DNA from: DATLXU01 sp035575515
GTDB taxonomy: Bacteria; Acidobacteriota; Blastocatellia; UBA7656
Assembly (NCBI GenBank): GCA_035575515.1
Contig: DATLXU010000039.1
Coordinates: 1 to 53,982 of the forward strand
Direction of reading: 5' to 3'
DNA: 53,982 bases
Of the stretch, positions 1 to 8,462 are shown in pieces. The notes under the pieces are model-generated. The model searched no databases and was not told the origin of the DNA. It was given only the letters and a program-made list of their open reading frames with translations. The position numbers and the translations under genes were made by a program. Each line of letters starts with the position of its first letter. Position 1 is the stretch's first letter.

Positions 1-600
1 CAAGCTGGCCGCACGCGTTTGCCTCAGCTTCCCTGGATTTTCTGTTCGGAGTGAAAGTCTAAGCCAAGACTGTAGAGAATGTGACTGGCGATGAGAAGAT
101 GCTGCCTGCTGATTTAGCGCCTGACCCGCTAGACTCGCCTCTCAGAGTAGTCTCAGCCGACAGCAGTATTAGTTCGAGGCCGAAAGCCTTCGGAGTGGCT
201 AGAGATGAAAGTCTGTTCAATCTACTCCAACCTCGCAGAGGTATCTGATAAGAGAAAAGCAGCGAGCCTCAGGCAAAGGGGGAAGTAGATGTGGCAATCA
301 CTTACATCGAAAAACATATACCGCAGGCTTGCCTGCAAACGCGAAGCGGCAAGCAAGCTGACAGGGTACTTGAAGAGGAACAAAGAGCGGATAATGAATT
401 ATGAAGTAGTGAAGGCCGCGAGGAGGAACTGTAAGCAGTGGCCTTACTGAGAAAGCAAATGATCCGGTAGCGGCACGGCGGATGAAAGCAGGCTTAATGC
501 ACTGGACGAGAGAGGGAGCCGAGAAGAGTGCTGAAGCATCGGACAACATTCATCAACAGGCATGCAAGGACGAGGACCGGGCCTTATAAGTTAGCTTTCT
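1..600 (+). other. Possible group II intron RNA remnant, no protein
   Basis: No convincing protein is encoded here. The plus strand is purine-rich with many GAAA and GNRA-like turns and several short helices, for example around 166-196, and two GAAAGTCT copies near 52 and 207. From memory, the run of segments at about 255-560 resembles the domain I region of bacterial group II introns. I see no domain V signature and no reverse transcriptase, so it would be a 5' fragment. Positions 601-750 hold nothing I recognise. The call rests on pattern resemblance only. Confidence 0.3.
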
Positions 601-756
601 GTCAAGATTGACTCGCATTCTCTTCGGTAATTCTTACGTGCATCGATCTTGCGCGCAAACAGGGAACGGTGGACTGAGAAACGGGAGATCGGCAGCATTA
701 TAGTCGACTTTTTCTCCAAAGTTGGCCGCTTGATCTACCGACTTCTAGTTGCCGCA

Positions 757-800
757 CTGACTTCTGACATCGGACTTCGGACTTCGGACTTTTTCTGTTA
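757..800. repeat. Heptamer tract, CGGACTT unit, single arm
   Basis: Three consecutive 7-base units of the CGGACTT type, with two more degenerate units upstream, lie about 60 bases before the PQQ-protein start codon. No complementary arm is visible nearby, unlike most other members of the family. The same unit recurs near 3283, 3350, 10264 and 10345. Confidence 0.6.
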
Positions 801-862
801 AAATCACTGCCTCCACCCTCTGGCATCAGTGGAAGAATCAATGTGAAGGAAAGGTTAGACCA

Positions 863-2404
863 ATGCGCCTGAAATCCTGTTTGATAACTTGCGCGCTCGC
901 GCTCAATTTAATCACAGCCTCCTCGATCACCGCTCAATCATCACGTGCTGGCTCAATCACGTCGCGGCGAGCAGAATCTAAAGCCGCTGCAAAAAACGGC
1001 CATCAATCAGCAGACTGGCCTATGTACGGGCGCGACCTCGCAGGTTCGCACTACAACCCGAATGAAAAGACGCTGACGCCGGCGAACGTTGGAAGGTTGA
1101 AAGTCAAATGGGTGTTTGAAACCGGCGCGGACGTTTCCAGCCAGCCGACCGTAGTTGACGGCGTGGTTTACTTCGGCTCGTTCGACGGCAACGAATATGC
1201 GGTTGATGCAAAGACGGGCAAGCTAATTTGGAAGGTCGAAACCGGAATCACAGTGCGCACGGGCGCGGCTTACGCCGACGGCACGCTCTATTTTTCGGAC
1301 GGCATTGGGAGGCTCTACGCCGTTGATGCAAAGACAGGGCAACAAAAGTGGCGAGTGAAAATTGACGATCATTTCGCTGCCGTAGGAACAAGCTCGCCGA
1401 TTTATTACAACGGGCGCATCTACGTCGGCGTCTCTTCGCGTGAAGAGATGATGTACGTAGGTCTTGGCCCTGACGGAAAACCGACAGAGCGCAAGACCGA
1501 TTACGCATGCTGCACGTTTCGCGGCGGGGTCGCAGCCTTCGACGCTGCGACAGGAAAACAAATCTGGCGATTCTACACCATCCCTGAGCCTGCGACCGAG
1601 CGCGGTAAAGATTCAAAGGGGCGAACCATAATGGGACCGTCGGGCGTCGCCGTCTGGTCAACCGTAGCAATTCATCCAGAAGAGAAACGACTCTACCTGA
1701 CGACAGGCAATGAATACACGAAACCAAATTCGCCCTACTCGGATTCGATAATCGCGCTCGACCTCGACACAGGCAAAGTCATCTGGGCATATCAGGCGAA
1801 AGCAGGCGACCAGTGGAACAGCGGCTGTATCACGAATCCTGGCGACTGCGGCCCGGATCATGATTTCGGCTCGATTCCGCTTTCGTTCAAAGGACTGAAC
1901 GGCAAACACCTCATCGGCGCGGGCGCAAAGAGCGGATGGTTCTTTGCCGTTGACCCGAAAGACGGCAAGGAAGTCTGGAAGACGGAAGTAGGGCCGTACA
2001 CTCTGCCGATGGGCGGAGTCGTCTTCGGCACGGCGACCGACGGCGAGCGCATTTACGTCGGTATATCGAACCATCCCAAACAAGGTTCTCTGTCTGCGCT
2101 CGACGGCGCGACGGGCAAGATTATCTGGAAGACACTGAACCCTGATGGCCGCTCAAACTATGGCCCGGTCACGGTCACGGGCACGGGCGCGAATAAACTC
2201 GTCTTCGCAGGCTCGTCGGGCAACTTCATTCGCGCTTATGATGCGAAGGACGGCAAGATTCTCTGGGAGTACGACACGGGCGGAGCCGTTGGCGGCGGCG
2301 CGACTGTCGTTGATGGCGTGGTCTATGTCGGCTCCGGTTATCAACTGCTCCGCGTCGGCAAAGGCAACAACAAGCTCTATGCCTTTTCAATAGACGGCAA
2401 ATGA
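863..2404 (+). CDS. PQQ-type beta-propeller protein (quinoprotein dehydrogenase-like)
   Basis: A secreted protein of 513 residues with an N-terminal signal peptide (about 1-25). It then carries repeated propeller blades of the form DAKTGK-W, typical of PQQ-binding quinoproteins and BamB. An adjacent cysteine pair (C216-C217, in YACCTF) recalls the vicinal disulfide over PQQ in alcohol dehydrogenases. The GDQWNSGC and DHDFGS segments fit the polyvinyl-alcohol-dehydrogenase-like branch. No CxxCH heme c domain is present, so an external electron acceptor would be needed. An AAGGAAAGG ribosome site lies 8 bases before the ATG. Being an enzyme is inference; a non-catalytic propeller is possible. 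Confidence 0.85.
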   Translation: MRLKSCLITCALALNLITASSITAQSSRAGSITSRRAESKAAAKNGHQSADWPMYGRDLAGSHYNPNEKTLTPANVGRLKVKWVFETGADVSSQPTVVDGVVYFGSFDGNEYAVDAKTGKLIWKVETGITVRTGAAYADGTLYFSDGIGRLYAVDAKTGQQKWRVKIDDHFAAVGTSSPIYYNGRIYVGVSSREEMMYVGLGPDGKPTERKTDYACCTFRGGVAAFDAATGKQIWRFYTIPEPATERGKDSKGRTIMGPSGVAVWSTVAIHPEEKRLYLTTGNEYTKPNSPYSDSIIALDLDTGKVIWAYQAKAGDQWNSGCITNPGDCGPDHDFGSIPLSFKGLNGKHLIGAGAKSGWFFAVDPKDGKEVWKTEVGPYTLPMGGVVFGTATDGERIYVGISNHPKQGSLSALDGATGKIIWKTLNPDGRSNYGPVTVTGTGANKLVFAGSSGNFIRAYDAKDGKILWEYDTGGAVGGGATVVDGVVYVGSGYQLLRVGKGNNKLYAFSIDGK

Positions 2405-2525
2405 GCAGCGATTAAAGCCGCGTCCGTGTAAAGCGCGCGCAGTATGAGTTCGCCGCCTGAAGTTGAAGCTCTTCAAAACGGCTCCATCGGGTCAACGCCG
2501 GACGCCGCGCGGCAGGTATTGACGG

Positions 2526-3206
2526 TTAGGATCCGATGCGCGTCAGTTGTGAAGCGACTGCCTGCCAGCGGCCATTGCGCTTCACATAAACGTCCGTGTA
2601 TCGCTCTCTGATCGTCGTCTCGTGGCCATTGTTCGTCATCTTCTGAATGAGCACGCCAGTGACCACAGCGGTGTCGCCATAGACGCGCACCCTCGTATCT
2701 TCGGTCGAAAGCGCGGGGCGCGGGCCAGCGGGCGCGGGCGTTTTCATTGATGCCACCTCATCGGCTTTCGTCAGCACTCTGCCGTCCGGGTAGGTGATGG
2801 TGAAATCGTCGGCTTCGATTCGCTCCATAGCTGCTGCGTTGCGGTTCGTGTAAGCGTCGAGCCATTCGCGTTCGAGCTTCAATAGTTCTTGCTCAACGGG
2901 ACTCGCGCTCGTTGCGGGTGTTGTCGCATCAGAAGATTTCTTATCTTCGCCGCCGGGCTTGTATTCTGCGAGCCAGTCAACATCAACCGCATCCGCGCCG
3001 CGCCGTTCCTTCTCTTTGATGAGCCAGTTGCCGCGTTCATTCCACGGCGGTCCGCCAGCCGGATCAATGTGGCAGAAGGTGCAGTCCTTCGCGCCGTACT
3101 TGCGCGCTTTGGCGAGGAACGGCGGATAGCCGAGCGCGCTCGCCGCGAGCGCAAACACGCAGACCGCGATGAATATAGTTGCGACTCCGATCTTGATCTT
3201 GTTCAT
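2526..3206 (-). CDS. Secreted heme-motif plus DUF4440 (SnoaL-like) fusion protein
   Basis: About 226 residues. The N-terminus is a hydrophobic signal or anchor (residues 5-26), followed by a CTFCH motif at about 42-46, the CxxCH site for covalent heme c. After a spacer, residues about 105-226 match the DUF4440/NTF2-like fold, with the typical pattern of EREW, DDF, YPDG and a closing NGRWQ(A)V segment. ATG at 3206 is preferred because GGAG sits 5 bases upstream; a GTG lies one codon earlier. NTF2-like domains bind small ligands or act as enzymes, but no substrate can be assigned. Heme attachment is inferred from one motif, and a distal axial ligand is not obvious. Confidence 0.75.
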   Translation of the reverse strand: MNKIKIGVATIFIAVCVFALAASALGYPPFLAKARKYGAKDCTFCHIDPAGGPPWNERGNWLIKEKERRGADAVDVDWLAEYKPGGEDKKSSDATTPATSASPVEQELLKLEREWLDAYTNRNAAAMERIEADDFTITYPDGRVLTKADEVASMKTPAPAGPRPALSTEDTRVRVYGDTAVVTGVLIQKMTNNGHETTIRERYTDVYVKRNGRWQAVASQLTRIGS

Positions 3207-3276
3207 CACCTCTCCTCTGAATTGTCAAAATAGCGCCAGACAAAAATAGTATATGCCGCGCGCGGGCACAGCAAGC

Positions 3277-3369
3277 CAGGCGTCTGAAGTCCGAAGTCAA
3301 GATCGAGTGTGTTGTCTTTAAACTTGATTATACAAATCGAGGCCGCGGCTTCGGGCTTCGGACGCCGGA
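3277..3369. repeat. Heptamer stem-loop element (CCGAAGT unit)
   Basis: Arms at about 3277-3298 and 3347-3369 are imperfect reverse complements (roughly 21 pairs with a few G-U or mismatches), with about 48 bases between them. It starts about 6 bases after the stop codon of the minus-strand SDR gene and lies before the heme-motif gene. Confidence 0.7.
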
Positions 3370-3375
3370 CTTGTT

Positions 3376-4146
3376 TTAACGTGCGCAGGTCAGGGCGCGC
3401 CCGCCGTCAATGCAGACGGTTTCGCCCGTTATCCAGCTTGCGCGGTCAGATGCGAGAAAGTAAATCAGGTCGGCAACCTCTTCAGGCTTCCCCACGCGAC
3501 CCAAAGGGTGAGTCGTTTTGCTGTGCTCAAGAAATGCTGCGTATGATTCTTCATTCATCCCGCCTGAGCGGTGAAGGCCGGTCACAACCACACCGGGGTT
3601 GACGGCATTCACGCGTATCCCTTTCGGCGCAAGTTCAAGCGCAGCACATCGCGTCAGATGGTCAACGCCTGCTTTACTCACGCAATAAGCAAGCACGCCG
3701 GGAAACGAGCGCGGACCCGTGACGCTCGAAACGTTCACGATGCAGCCGCGCGTGCGCTCAAGGTGCGGCACCGCGAGCTTCATCAGGTAAAAGACCGAGC
3801 GCAGGTTTATGTTCATCATCTCGTCCCAAAGCTCAAGCGATGTGTCTTCGATGCGGCCCGACTTCAAAATACCTGCGGCGTTTATGAGAACATCAAGTCC
3901 GCCCATCAGTTCGACCGCTTGCGACACGCACGACTCGCACTGCTTTTCGTCTGCGAGGTCAGCAGCGATTATGAAAGCTTTCGCATCTTTTTCAGACGAC
4001 GCTGCGGCAATTTCTTCGAGCGCGTCTTTGCGGCGGCCAACGAGCGCGACGCTTGCGCCCGCGTTGAGAAACACTCGGGCAGTGGCGCGGCCTATTCCGC
4101 TGGACGCGCCTGTGACTATGACTCGTCTGTTTTGATTTTCGCTCAT
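3376..4146 (-). CDS. SDR-family oxidoreductase (FabG-like)
   Basis: 256 residues, the usual length of a classical short-chain dehydrogenase. It shows the cofactor motif TGASSGIG (residues 13-20), NAAG for the central strand, NVSS carrying the catalytic serine, and YCVSK as the Tyr-x3-Lys pair. The C-terminus has the common GETVCIDGG ending. It would carry out NAD(P)-dependent reduction or oxidation of a carbonyl or alcohol group in the cytosol. The substrate cannot be read from the sequence; 3-ketoacyl or sugar and steroid-like substrates are all possible. Confidence 0.9.
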   Translation of the reverse strand: MSENQNRRVIVTGASSGIGRATARVFLNAGASVALVGRRKDALEEIAAASSEKDAKAFIIAADLADEKQCESCVSQAVELMGGLDVLINAAGILKSGRIEDTSLELWDEMMNINLRSVFYLMKLAVPHLERTRGCIVNVSSVTGPRSFPGVLAYCVSKAGVDHLTRCAALELAPKGIRVNAVNPGVVVTGLHRSGGMNEESYAAFLEHSKTTHPLGRVGKPEEVADLIYFLASDRASWITGETVCIDGGRALTCAR

Positions 4147-4225
4147 GGCGTTAGTCTGCTCACTCGCTCAATCAATTGCAAGCGCCATAGGCGTTGGTGA
4201 AAGCGATAAAGTGAGCGGCGAAGAA

Positions 4226-4534
4226 TTAATGAGTGTGGACGAACGTCTGTATGTGGAGCGCATCGTCGGGGCTTATCTTTGTGAACTCAATGCCCATTCC
4301 GATTCCCGGCTGGCTTTGCCTGACGACGCCTTCGGGCTTGACGGTGTGGCCGTCCGGCAACTTGAATGAGAGCGCGATCCGCGAGCCGACCGGCAGCACG
4401 GTCATCGCATCTACGAAGACGCCAGTCGTGCTTATGTCAGAGATGCGAGTCTCTGCGCGCACGCCCGCGCCTTCGTATTTAACTTCAAGCAGCAACTGAG
4501 CGCGCGACGCCCTTCTCTTTTCCTTATCCGTCAT
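4226..4534 (-). CDS. Single-domain PilZ protein
   Basis: 102 residues forming one PilZ domain. The c-di-GMP signature is visible as RRASR (residues 7-11, RxxxR) and DISTTG (about 33-38, the D/NxSxxG motif). It probably binds cyclic di-GMP and acts as a stand-alone adaptor. It lies just downstream of a second PilZ protein on the same strand, with about 90 bases between, so the two may share a transcript and respond to the same signal. The partner and output process are unknown. Confidence 0.88.
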   Translation of the reverse strand: MTDKEKRRASRAQLLLEVKYEGAGVRAETRISDISTTGVFVDAMTVLPVGSRIALSFKLPDGHTVKPEGVVRQSQPGIGMGIEFTKISPDDALHIQTFVHTH

Positions 4535-4624
4535 AATGCTTTCGAATCCCCTCAGTCGAGGCGACTATAGAACCGCACTGCGGCGGTGTCAATAGTCCTG
4601 TTCGGGGCTTCTTCAATCAACGAT

Positions 4625-5809
4625 TCAAAGCGGCCACTTTTTGCCAACGAAGCGCAGGCATATTCGCTCAAGCCCGTCGGTGCCAAAGTACCTGTCGCGC
4701 ACTTCAGCCAGGCTTTCAAATTCAGGGTTCGAGCTTGAAACCCTGACCATCTCGAAATCAAATGACACCTTCTCAATGCAGAGCCGCGCGCCGCTGCGGC
4801 TGACATTTTCAACCGTTGCTTGAATCTGAGCGATTGATCGCATCGTTTCATCGAGGAATTCTACCTGCGCGGTCTTCGACAAGCTCACGCGCGGTTCTCT
4901 TCGCCGCTCGCCGCCAGTCCAACTAGGCGCTCGAAAGCGCGCCCAAGGTTTAGTCAAATAACCTTCTGGCGGGTTCTCGCCCATAAATTCAAGCCCGACG
5001 GTTCGCATTCCATCTTTACCGCGCTCGATGTGGCGCACAAGCGCATAAACTTTGTAGTTCGGCTCGTCGTGTCCGTGTCTGCGCAGCCTGACCGGAAGCG
5101 GCAGCGACAGATGAAGCACCATGCCTGACCTCACTCGATGGCGCATCGAGACGGCAACGCCCGACTGGCTCACATTGATAGTCTGAGCCACCTCGCGCCA
5201 TTTGCCTTCAGCCGCATCACAGCCTGTAATTCTAACGGGCAGGATCAGGTCAAACCGCTCGCGATGGCGGCGATTCTCTGCTGTCGTTTTCGTCTCGGCT
5301 TTCGTGCGAGGCGGAAACTGCGAAGGGTTGTTTGTTGTATCAATCACTTGTTGCCCTGCGATGGAAGGCGCAGGCAGTTCGCTAGAATCGGGCGAGGTTG
5401 CTGCGCTCGCGTTTGAACCCGGCAGTGTCAAAGGCAATGGGCAGGTAGCTCTTGTAAAGAGTGAGTTGTCGTACTCGATACGTTTGCCGAGATTGATCAG
5501 CGTCGCAAATGCATCCGAGATTTTTTCCATCGCTTTGTTGATTCGCGCGACGGTCTCTTCTGGTATGCAGTCGTGAAGGCCGTGAAACGAAGGATGCAGC
5601 AGGCTGACTATGTCACGATAGGCAGTTCTAATATCTTCTCTCGTGGCCGAGCGCATCAATCCCAGCACCTGATAATGCGTGACGGCACGCTCCACACGAT
5701 CAAGCAGCCCCTCAATCTGCAGATAATATGCGCTTACTTTTTCAACATCCCGTTCGGGCCTTGCAGAGTTGTGACGCATGTATGCGTCTACGTTCAACGA
5801 AGCGGTCAC
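4625..5809 (-). CDS. J-like domain plus two PilZ domains
   Basis: 394 residues. Residues about 44-116 look like a DnaJ J domain (HYQVLG, AYRDIVSLLHP, then a helix ending in YDN), but the HPD triad reads HPS (72-74). Since HPD is needed to stimulate DnaK, chaperone activity is doubtful. After a linker come two PilZ domains: one at about 180-290 with RHRER and NVSQSG, one at about 300-394 with RREPR and NVSRSG. Both c-di-GMP motifs look intact. The start is a GTG with AGGAG about 7 bases upstream. It probably links c-di-GMP to a protein-interaction module. Confidence 0.85.
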   Translation of the reverse strand: MTASLNVDAYMRHNSARPERDVEKVSAYYLQIEGLLDRVERAVTHYQVLGLMRSATREDIRTAYRDIVSLLHPSFHGLHDCIPEETVARINKAMEKISDAFATLINLGKRIEYDNSLFTRATCPLPLTLPGSNASAATSPDSSELPAPSIAGQQVIDTTNNPSQFPPRTKAETKTTAENRRHRERFDLILPVRITGCDAAEGKWREVAQTINVSQSGVAVSMRHRVRSGMVLHLSLPLPVRLRRHGHDEPNYKVYALVRHIERGKDGMRTVGLEFMGENPPEGYLTKPWARFRAPSWTGGERRREPRVSLSKTAQVEFLDETMRSIAQIQATVENVSRSGARLCIEKVSFDFEMVRVSSSNPEFESLAEVRDRYFGTDGLERICLRFVGKKWPL

Positions 5810-5980
5810 AATTTTCTCCTCACTTTACATTCCTGCTTTGGGAATGTTTTATCACCACTGCCAGCTTTTTTCTTTGGGGAAACAAGTGAGGGCCGAACCT
5901 GATTGACGGCCATAATTATGAAGGGCTGTCAGGAATTGTCAACAGTTATTAAACGAAGCTCGCGTCAGGATGAATCGGCA

Positions 5981-6040
5981 GTTCACCCGCGCGGGGTGAG
6001 CGCAGAATTGAAACCGGCGGCGCTCACCCGCGACATTTAG
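5981..6040 (-). terminator. Hairpins after the porin gene
   Basis: An 8-base perfect inverted repeat, GTGAGCGC at 5996-6003 with GCGCTCAC at 6020-6027, lies just after the porin stop codon. A nested TCACCC/GGGTGA hairpin is at 5983-5999. There is no clear U-run, so termination is only suggested. Confidence 0.4.
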
Positions 6041-6061
6041 ATTCGCTTCGATCTGCGACCC

Positions 6062-7606
6062 TCAGAATTTATAAATCACGTCGAACTGCATTCTATGGCT
6101 CCAGCGATTGAAAGGCGATGTCGGAACAACTTTATTGGCTCGCTGCGAGAATAATCCGGTCCATTGCAGCACCACGCCGTTTGCCATCTGATAGGCAACG
6201 GTAGGAATGTGCGTCCGGCTGTTGGACGCAAGTATGTCGCTGAAGTTGAATGGCACAAGCACAGCATCTTGCTCTATGCGAGTGAAAGTGTATCCGACGA
6301 GCCAGTCGCCTTTCTCGACGGTTTGACCGAGTTGAACTCCGGCCCAGTAGCCGTTCTTCTCATCATCAATGCGGCGGCTCACGTTGCGAACATAATCTAA
6401 GGTGAATGTGAGCGGCAGTCGCGGGCGTGTCTGAAAAGTGAGATTGCCCAAAAGATCGAGCAGGTGGAAGTTTGCGAGAAAACCTATGGGCCTGCCCTCT
6501 TCGTCTCTGATGATTCGGTTTGTAGTGCCGAGCGGCCCGTTCTGATTTCCGGTAGTGCCCGCGCCGTTGCTTATGCCGCCGTTGACCTGATTGGGAGAGG
6601 CGCCGAGAGCCTGCGCCACCTGATCGGCATGGTTCCAGCCATAATAAGCCACATTTGCATTCGCCGTGATTGAGGGTGAGAGCTTCCAATCGCTTTGAAG
6701 CTGCCCGCCATAGACGACGCCGTCTTTGCCATTGGATACTTCGTTGAATGGCAACTGAAAAGCGACGAGCCTTAATTGGTCGAGCTTCGATTTCGGCTTG
6801 AAGTAGATGGCTTCCGATGCGCCCTCGACGTTCACGTCGTCATCCCAGACCATCTGCGTGCGGCGAAATGTCGGCTCGAATCTTCCGGCGACGAGTTGCG
6901 CGCCGATTGTATCGCCCTTTGAGTCGTATCGGATGAAAGCTCGTTCGAGCGCGAATGGCTTGCGCTCAAAGAAATCCGTCAGCGTCTGATTGCTCGATAT
7001 TGCGTCGGTGAAGATTCCGCTCGCGAGCTTTAAGCCCCAATCGAAATGCTCGTTGAGCGACCCGTCGAGCGCCAGCCGCGCGCGAATGCGAAAGCGATTC
7101 CGCGACGGCGCTTCAACGAGGCTGTCGAAGCCCTGATTGCGAAAAGGCTCGAATCGAAATCTAATGTCGCCGCTCAGGCGAATCTGGCCGAAGTGTTTGT
7201 AAAGCTCGTCAACTTTCTTTTGAGTATCGTTTTCACTCCTGCCTGAAGCAGGAGTTTGATTGACGGCGACCGCTTTCGCCTGAGATGTCTCTGAGCGAAG
7301 CGATTCAACGCGAGAAGCTTCGGATGGCGAAGCCATTGTGCCTGCCGCGCTCATCTTTTCGACAATGGTTCGAAGTTCTTTGATCTCCTGTTGCTGCCGT
7401 TCGATCAATTTCTCCATCGCCTGCAAACGCTCTTCGATGCTCGCCGCGCCCGATGGCTTCGAGTCGCGAGCAGCAGGCTGTGAATTTGAGACCCCAGCTT
7501 CGCTGTTTTGCGCCTGCTGCTTCGCAGCAGCCTCATTCGCTGGAAAAAGAAGGGTGAAAAAGAACAAAAAGAACGCGCACACCGCCGCTTTTGTCATATA
7601 GCGCAT
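6062..7606 (-). CDS. Putative outer-membrane porin
   Basis: 514 residues: signal peptide (1-28), a short coiled coil (about 58-88, rich in E, K and Q) and then a long beta-strand-rich region ending in VIYKF, with the terminal aromatic typical of outer-membrane barrels. The stretch beginning QIRLSGDIRFRFE, with repeated arginine- and aspartate-rich strands, matches the putative porin family (Porin_5-like). It would sit in the outer membrane as a channel, with the coiled coil possibly trimerising or contacting peptidoglycan. The substrate is unknown. AGAGGAAC sits directly before the ATG. Confidence 0.85.
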   Translation of the reverse strand: MRYMTKAAVCAFFLFFFTLLFPANEAAAKQQAQNSEAGVSNSQPAARDSKPSGAASIEERLQAMEKLIERQQQEIKELRTIVEKMSAAGTMASPSEASRVESLRSETSQAKAVAVNQTPASGRSENDTQKKVDELYKHFGQIRLSGDIRFRFEPFRNQGFDSLVEAPSRNRFRIRARLALDGSLNEHFDWGLKLASGIFTDAISSNQTLTDFFERKPFALERAFIRYDSKGDTIGAQLVAGRFEPTFRRTQMVWDDDVNVEGASEAIYFKPKSKLDQLRLVAFQLPFNEVSNGKDGVVYGGQLQSDWKLSPSITANANVAYYGWNHADQVAQALGASPNQVNGGISNGAGTTGNQNGPLGTTNRIIRDEEGRPIGFLANFHLLDLLGNLTFQTRPRLPLTFTLDYVRNVSRRIDDEKNGYWAGVQLGQTVEKGDWLVGYTFTRIEQDAVLVPFNFSDILASNSRTHIPTVAYQMANGVVLQWTGLFSQRANKVVPTSPFNRWSHRMQFDVIYKF

Positions 7607-7732
7607 AAGTTCCTCTTTAACATAGAAAGTTGTGAGACGAACTATGATATTGCAATAAAGTTCCGCGATTGTTAAGTCGGAGTTAAAAAGTTATTAAATC
7701 GTGAAGCTCGCCGATCTTTTAGCTGCCTGTAC

Positions 7733-8154
7733 TTAGCTCACCATCTCGCTCCTTTGGGTCACAAATAGGTCACGGTTCGCGAGAATTTCCTCCGCAAGTA
7801 TCTGTGCCCCTTCCACAACGACCGATCCAACTTGATGCACGTACACATCCGACGTCGTCGAAATATCCGAGGTCATGAAAAGTTTCAGAAACCTGATGGT
7901 ATGATCCATTGAGGCTTCATCGGTAGCGTCTCTTTGGAATAAATGTGGTCTAGGAATTCACTAGCCACATCTGATATGTCTCTGTTGGCTGGAGCATACT
8001 GGAAAACTTCCATCGCAACACTAAGAACTACGTGTGCTGCAAGGTTCACTGTTCGTACTTCCATTACTCCACGACCGAAATGAGGATACCGCGACGCTCT
8101 TACATTTTCATCGGTGGATGTGCATCTACCGATGAATGATGGGCTAACGACCTT
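7733..8154 (-). pseudogene. Frameshifted unknown gene (two small frames)
   Basis: Two overlapping minus-strand frames, 7885-8064 (59 residues from ATG, open back to about 8154) and 7733-7909 (58 residues), both look like coding sequence: helical, few rare residues, no chance-like arginine or cysteine excess. The first ends with PSGF at a TGA; the second contains EGAQILAEEILANRD and ends EMVS. Joined near 7935 they would give one protein of about 135 residues. Codon choice is more AT-rich than in neighbouring genes. I do not recognise the family. It may be a decaying acquired gene, or two small genes. Confidence 0.4.
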
Positions 8155-8208
8155 CTATCACCGGGTAATTTGATTGCAGGTCAATACAGACTTGAGGTCA
8201 GAGTTCCA

Positions 8209-8334
8209 ATGGCTAAACCGGTGGCTAAACAAATGAATCTTTTAGATCGCATACCCAGCATAGAATCGAATGGCGAGAATGAAGAAAGCCTGGAAACTAA
8301 AGGAACCGATGAAGAAGGGGACGGGGCCGCGTGA
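8209..8334 (+). CDS. Possible 41-residue acidic small protein
   Basis: ATG to TGA gives a 41-residue peptide starting MAKPVAKQMNLLDRI with a glutamate-rich tail. The start has only a weak, distant GAGG. It lies in the same poorly conserved, AT-richer stretch as the frameshifted gene. A further open frame overlaps its stop codon (from GTG 8331 to about 8456). No family is recognised and it may be chance. Confidence 0.2.
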   Translation: MAKPVAKQMNLLDRIPSIESNGENEESLETKGTDEEGDGAA

Positions 8335-8396
8335 ACCTCTACCGTCTTGACCTCAATGAGCCATTAACTGAAACCTGCGCAGAAAAAGTAAATCCT

Positions 8397-8427
8397 TTGA
8401 CCCCGCCCGCCGGCGTGCTGCTATACT
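8397..8427 (+). promoter_or_regulatory. Candidate lepA promoter
   Basis: TTGACC at 8397-8402 and TATACT at 8422-8427 with a 19-base spacer, about 35 bases before the lepA start codon. The boxes are good; the spacer is slightly long. Confidence 0.35.
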
Positions 8428-8462
8428 TACTCGTTAAAGATTTTCGTATTTGTTGAAAGCCG

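Noticed and set aside
298..549. 83-codon minus-strand open frame opposite the RNA-like stretch
   Set aside because: Composition is chance-like, no ribosome site, no family; the plus strand shows RNA-like structure instead.
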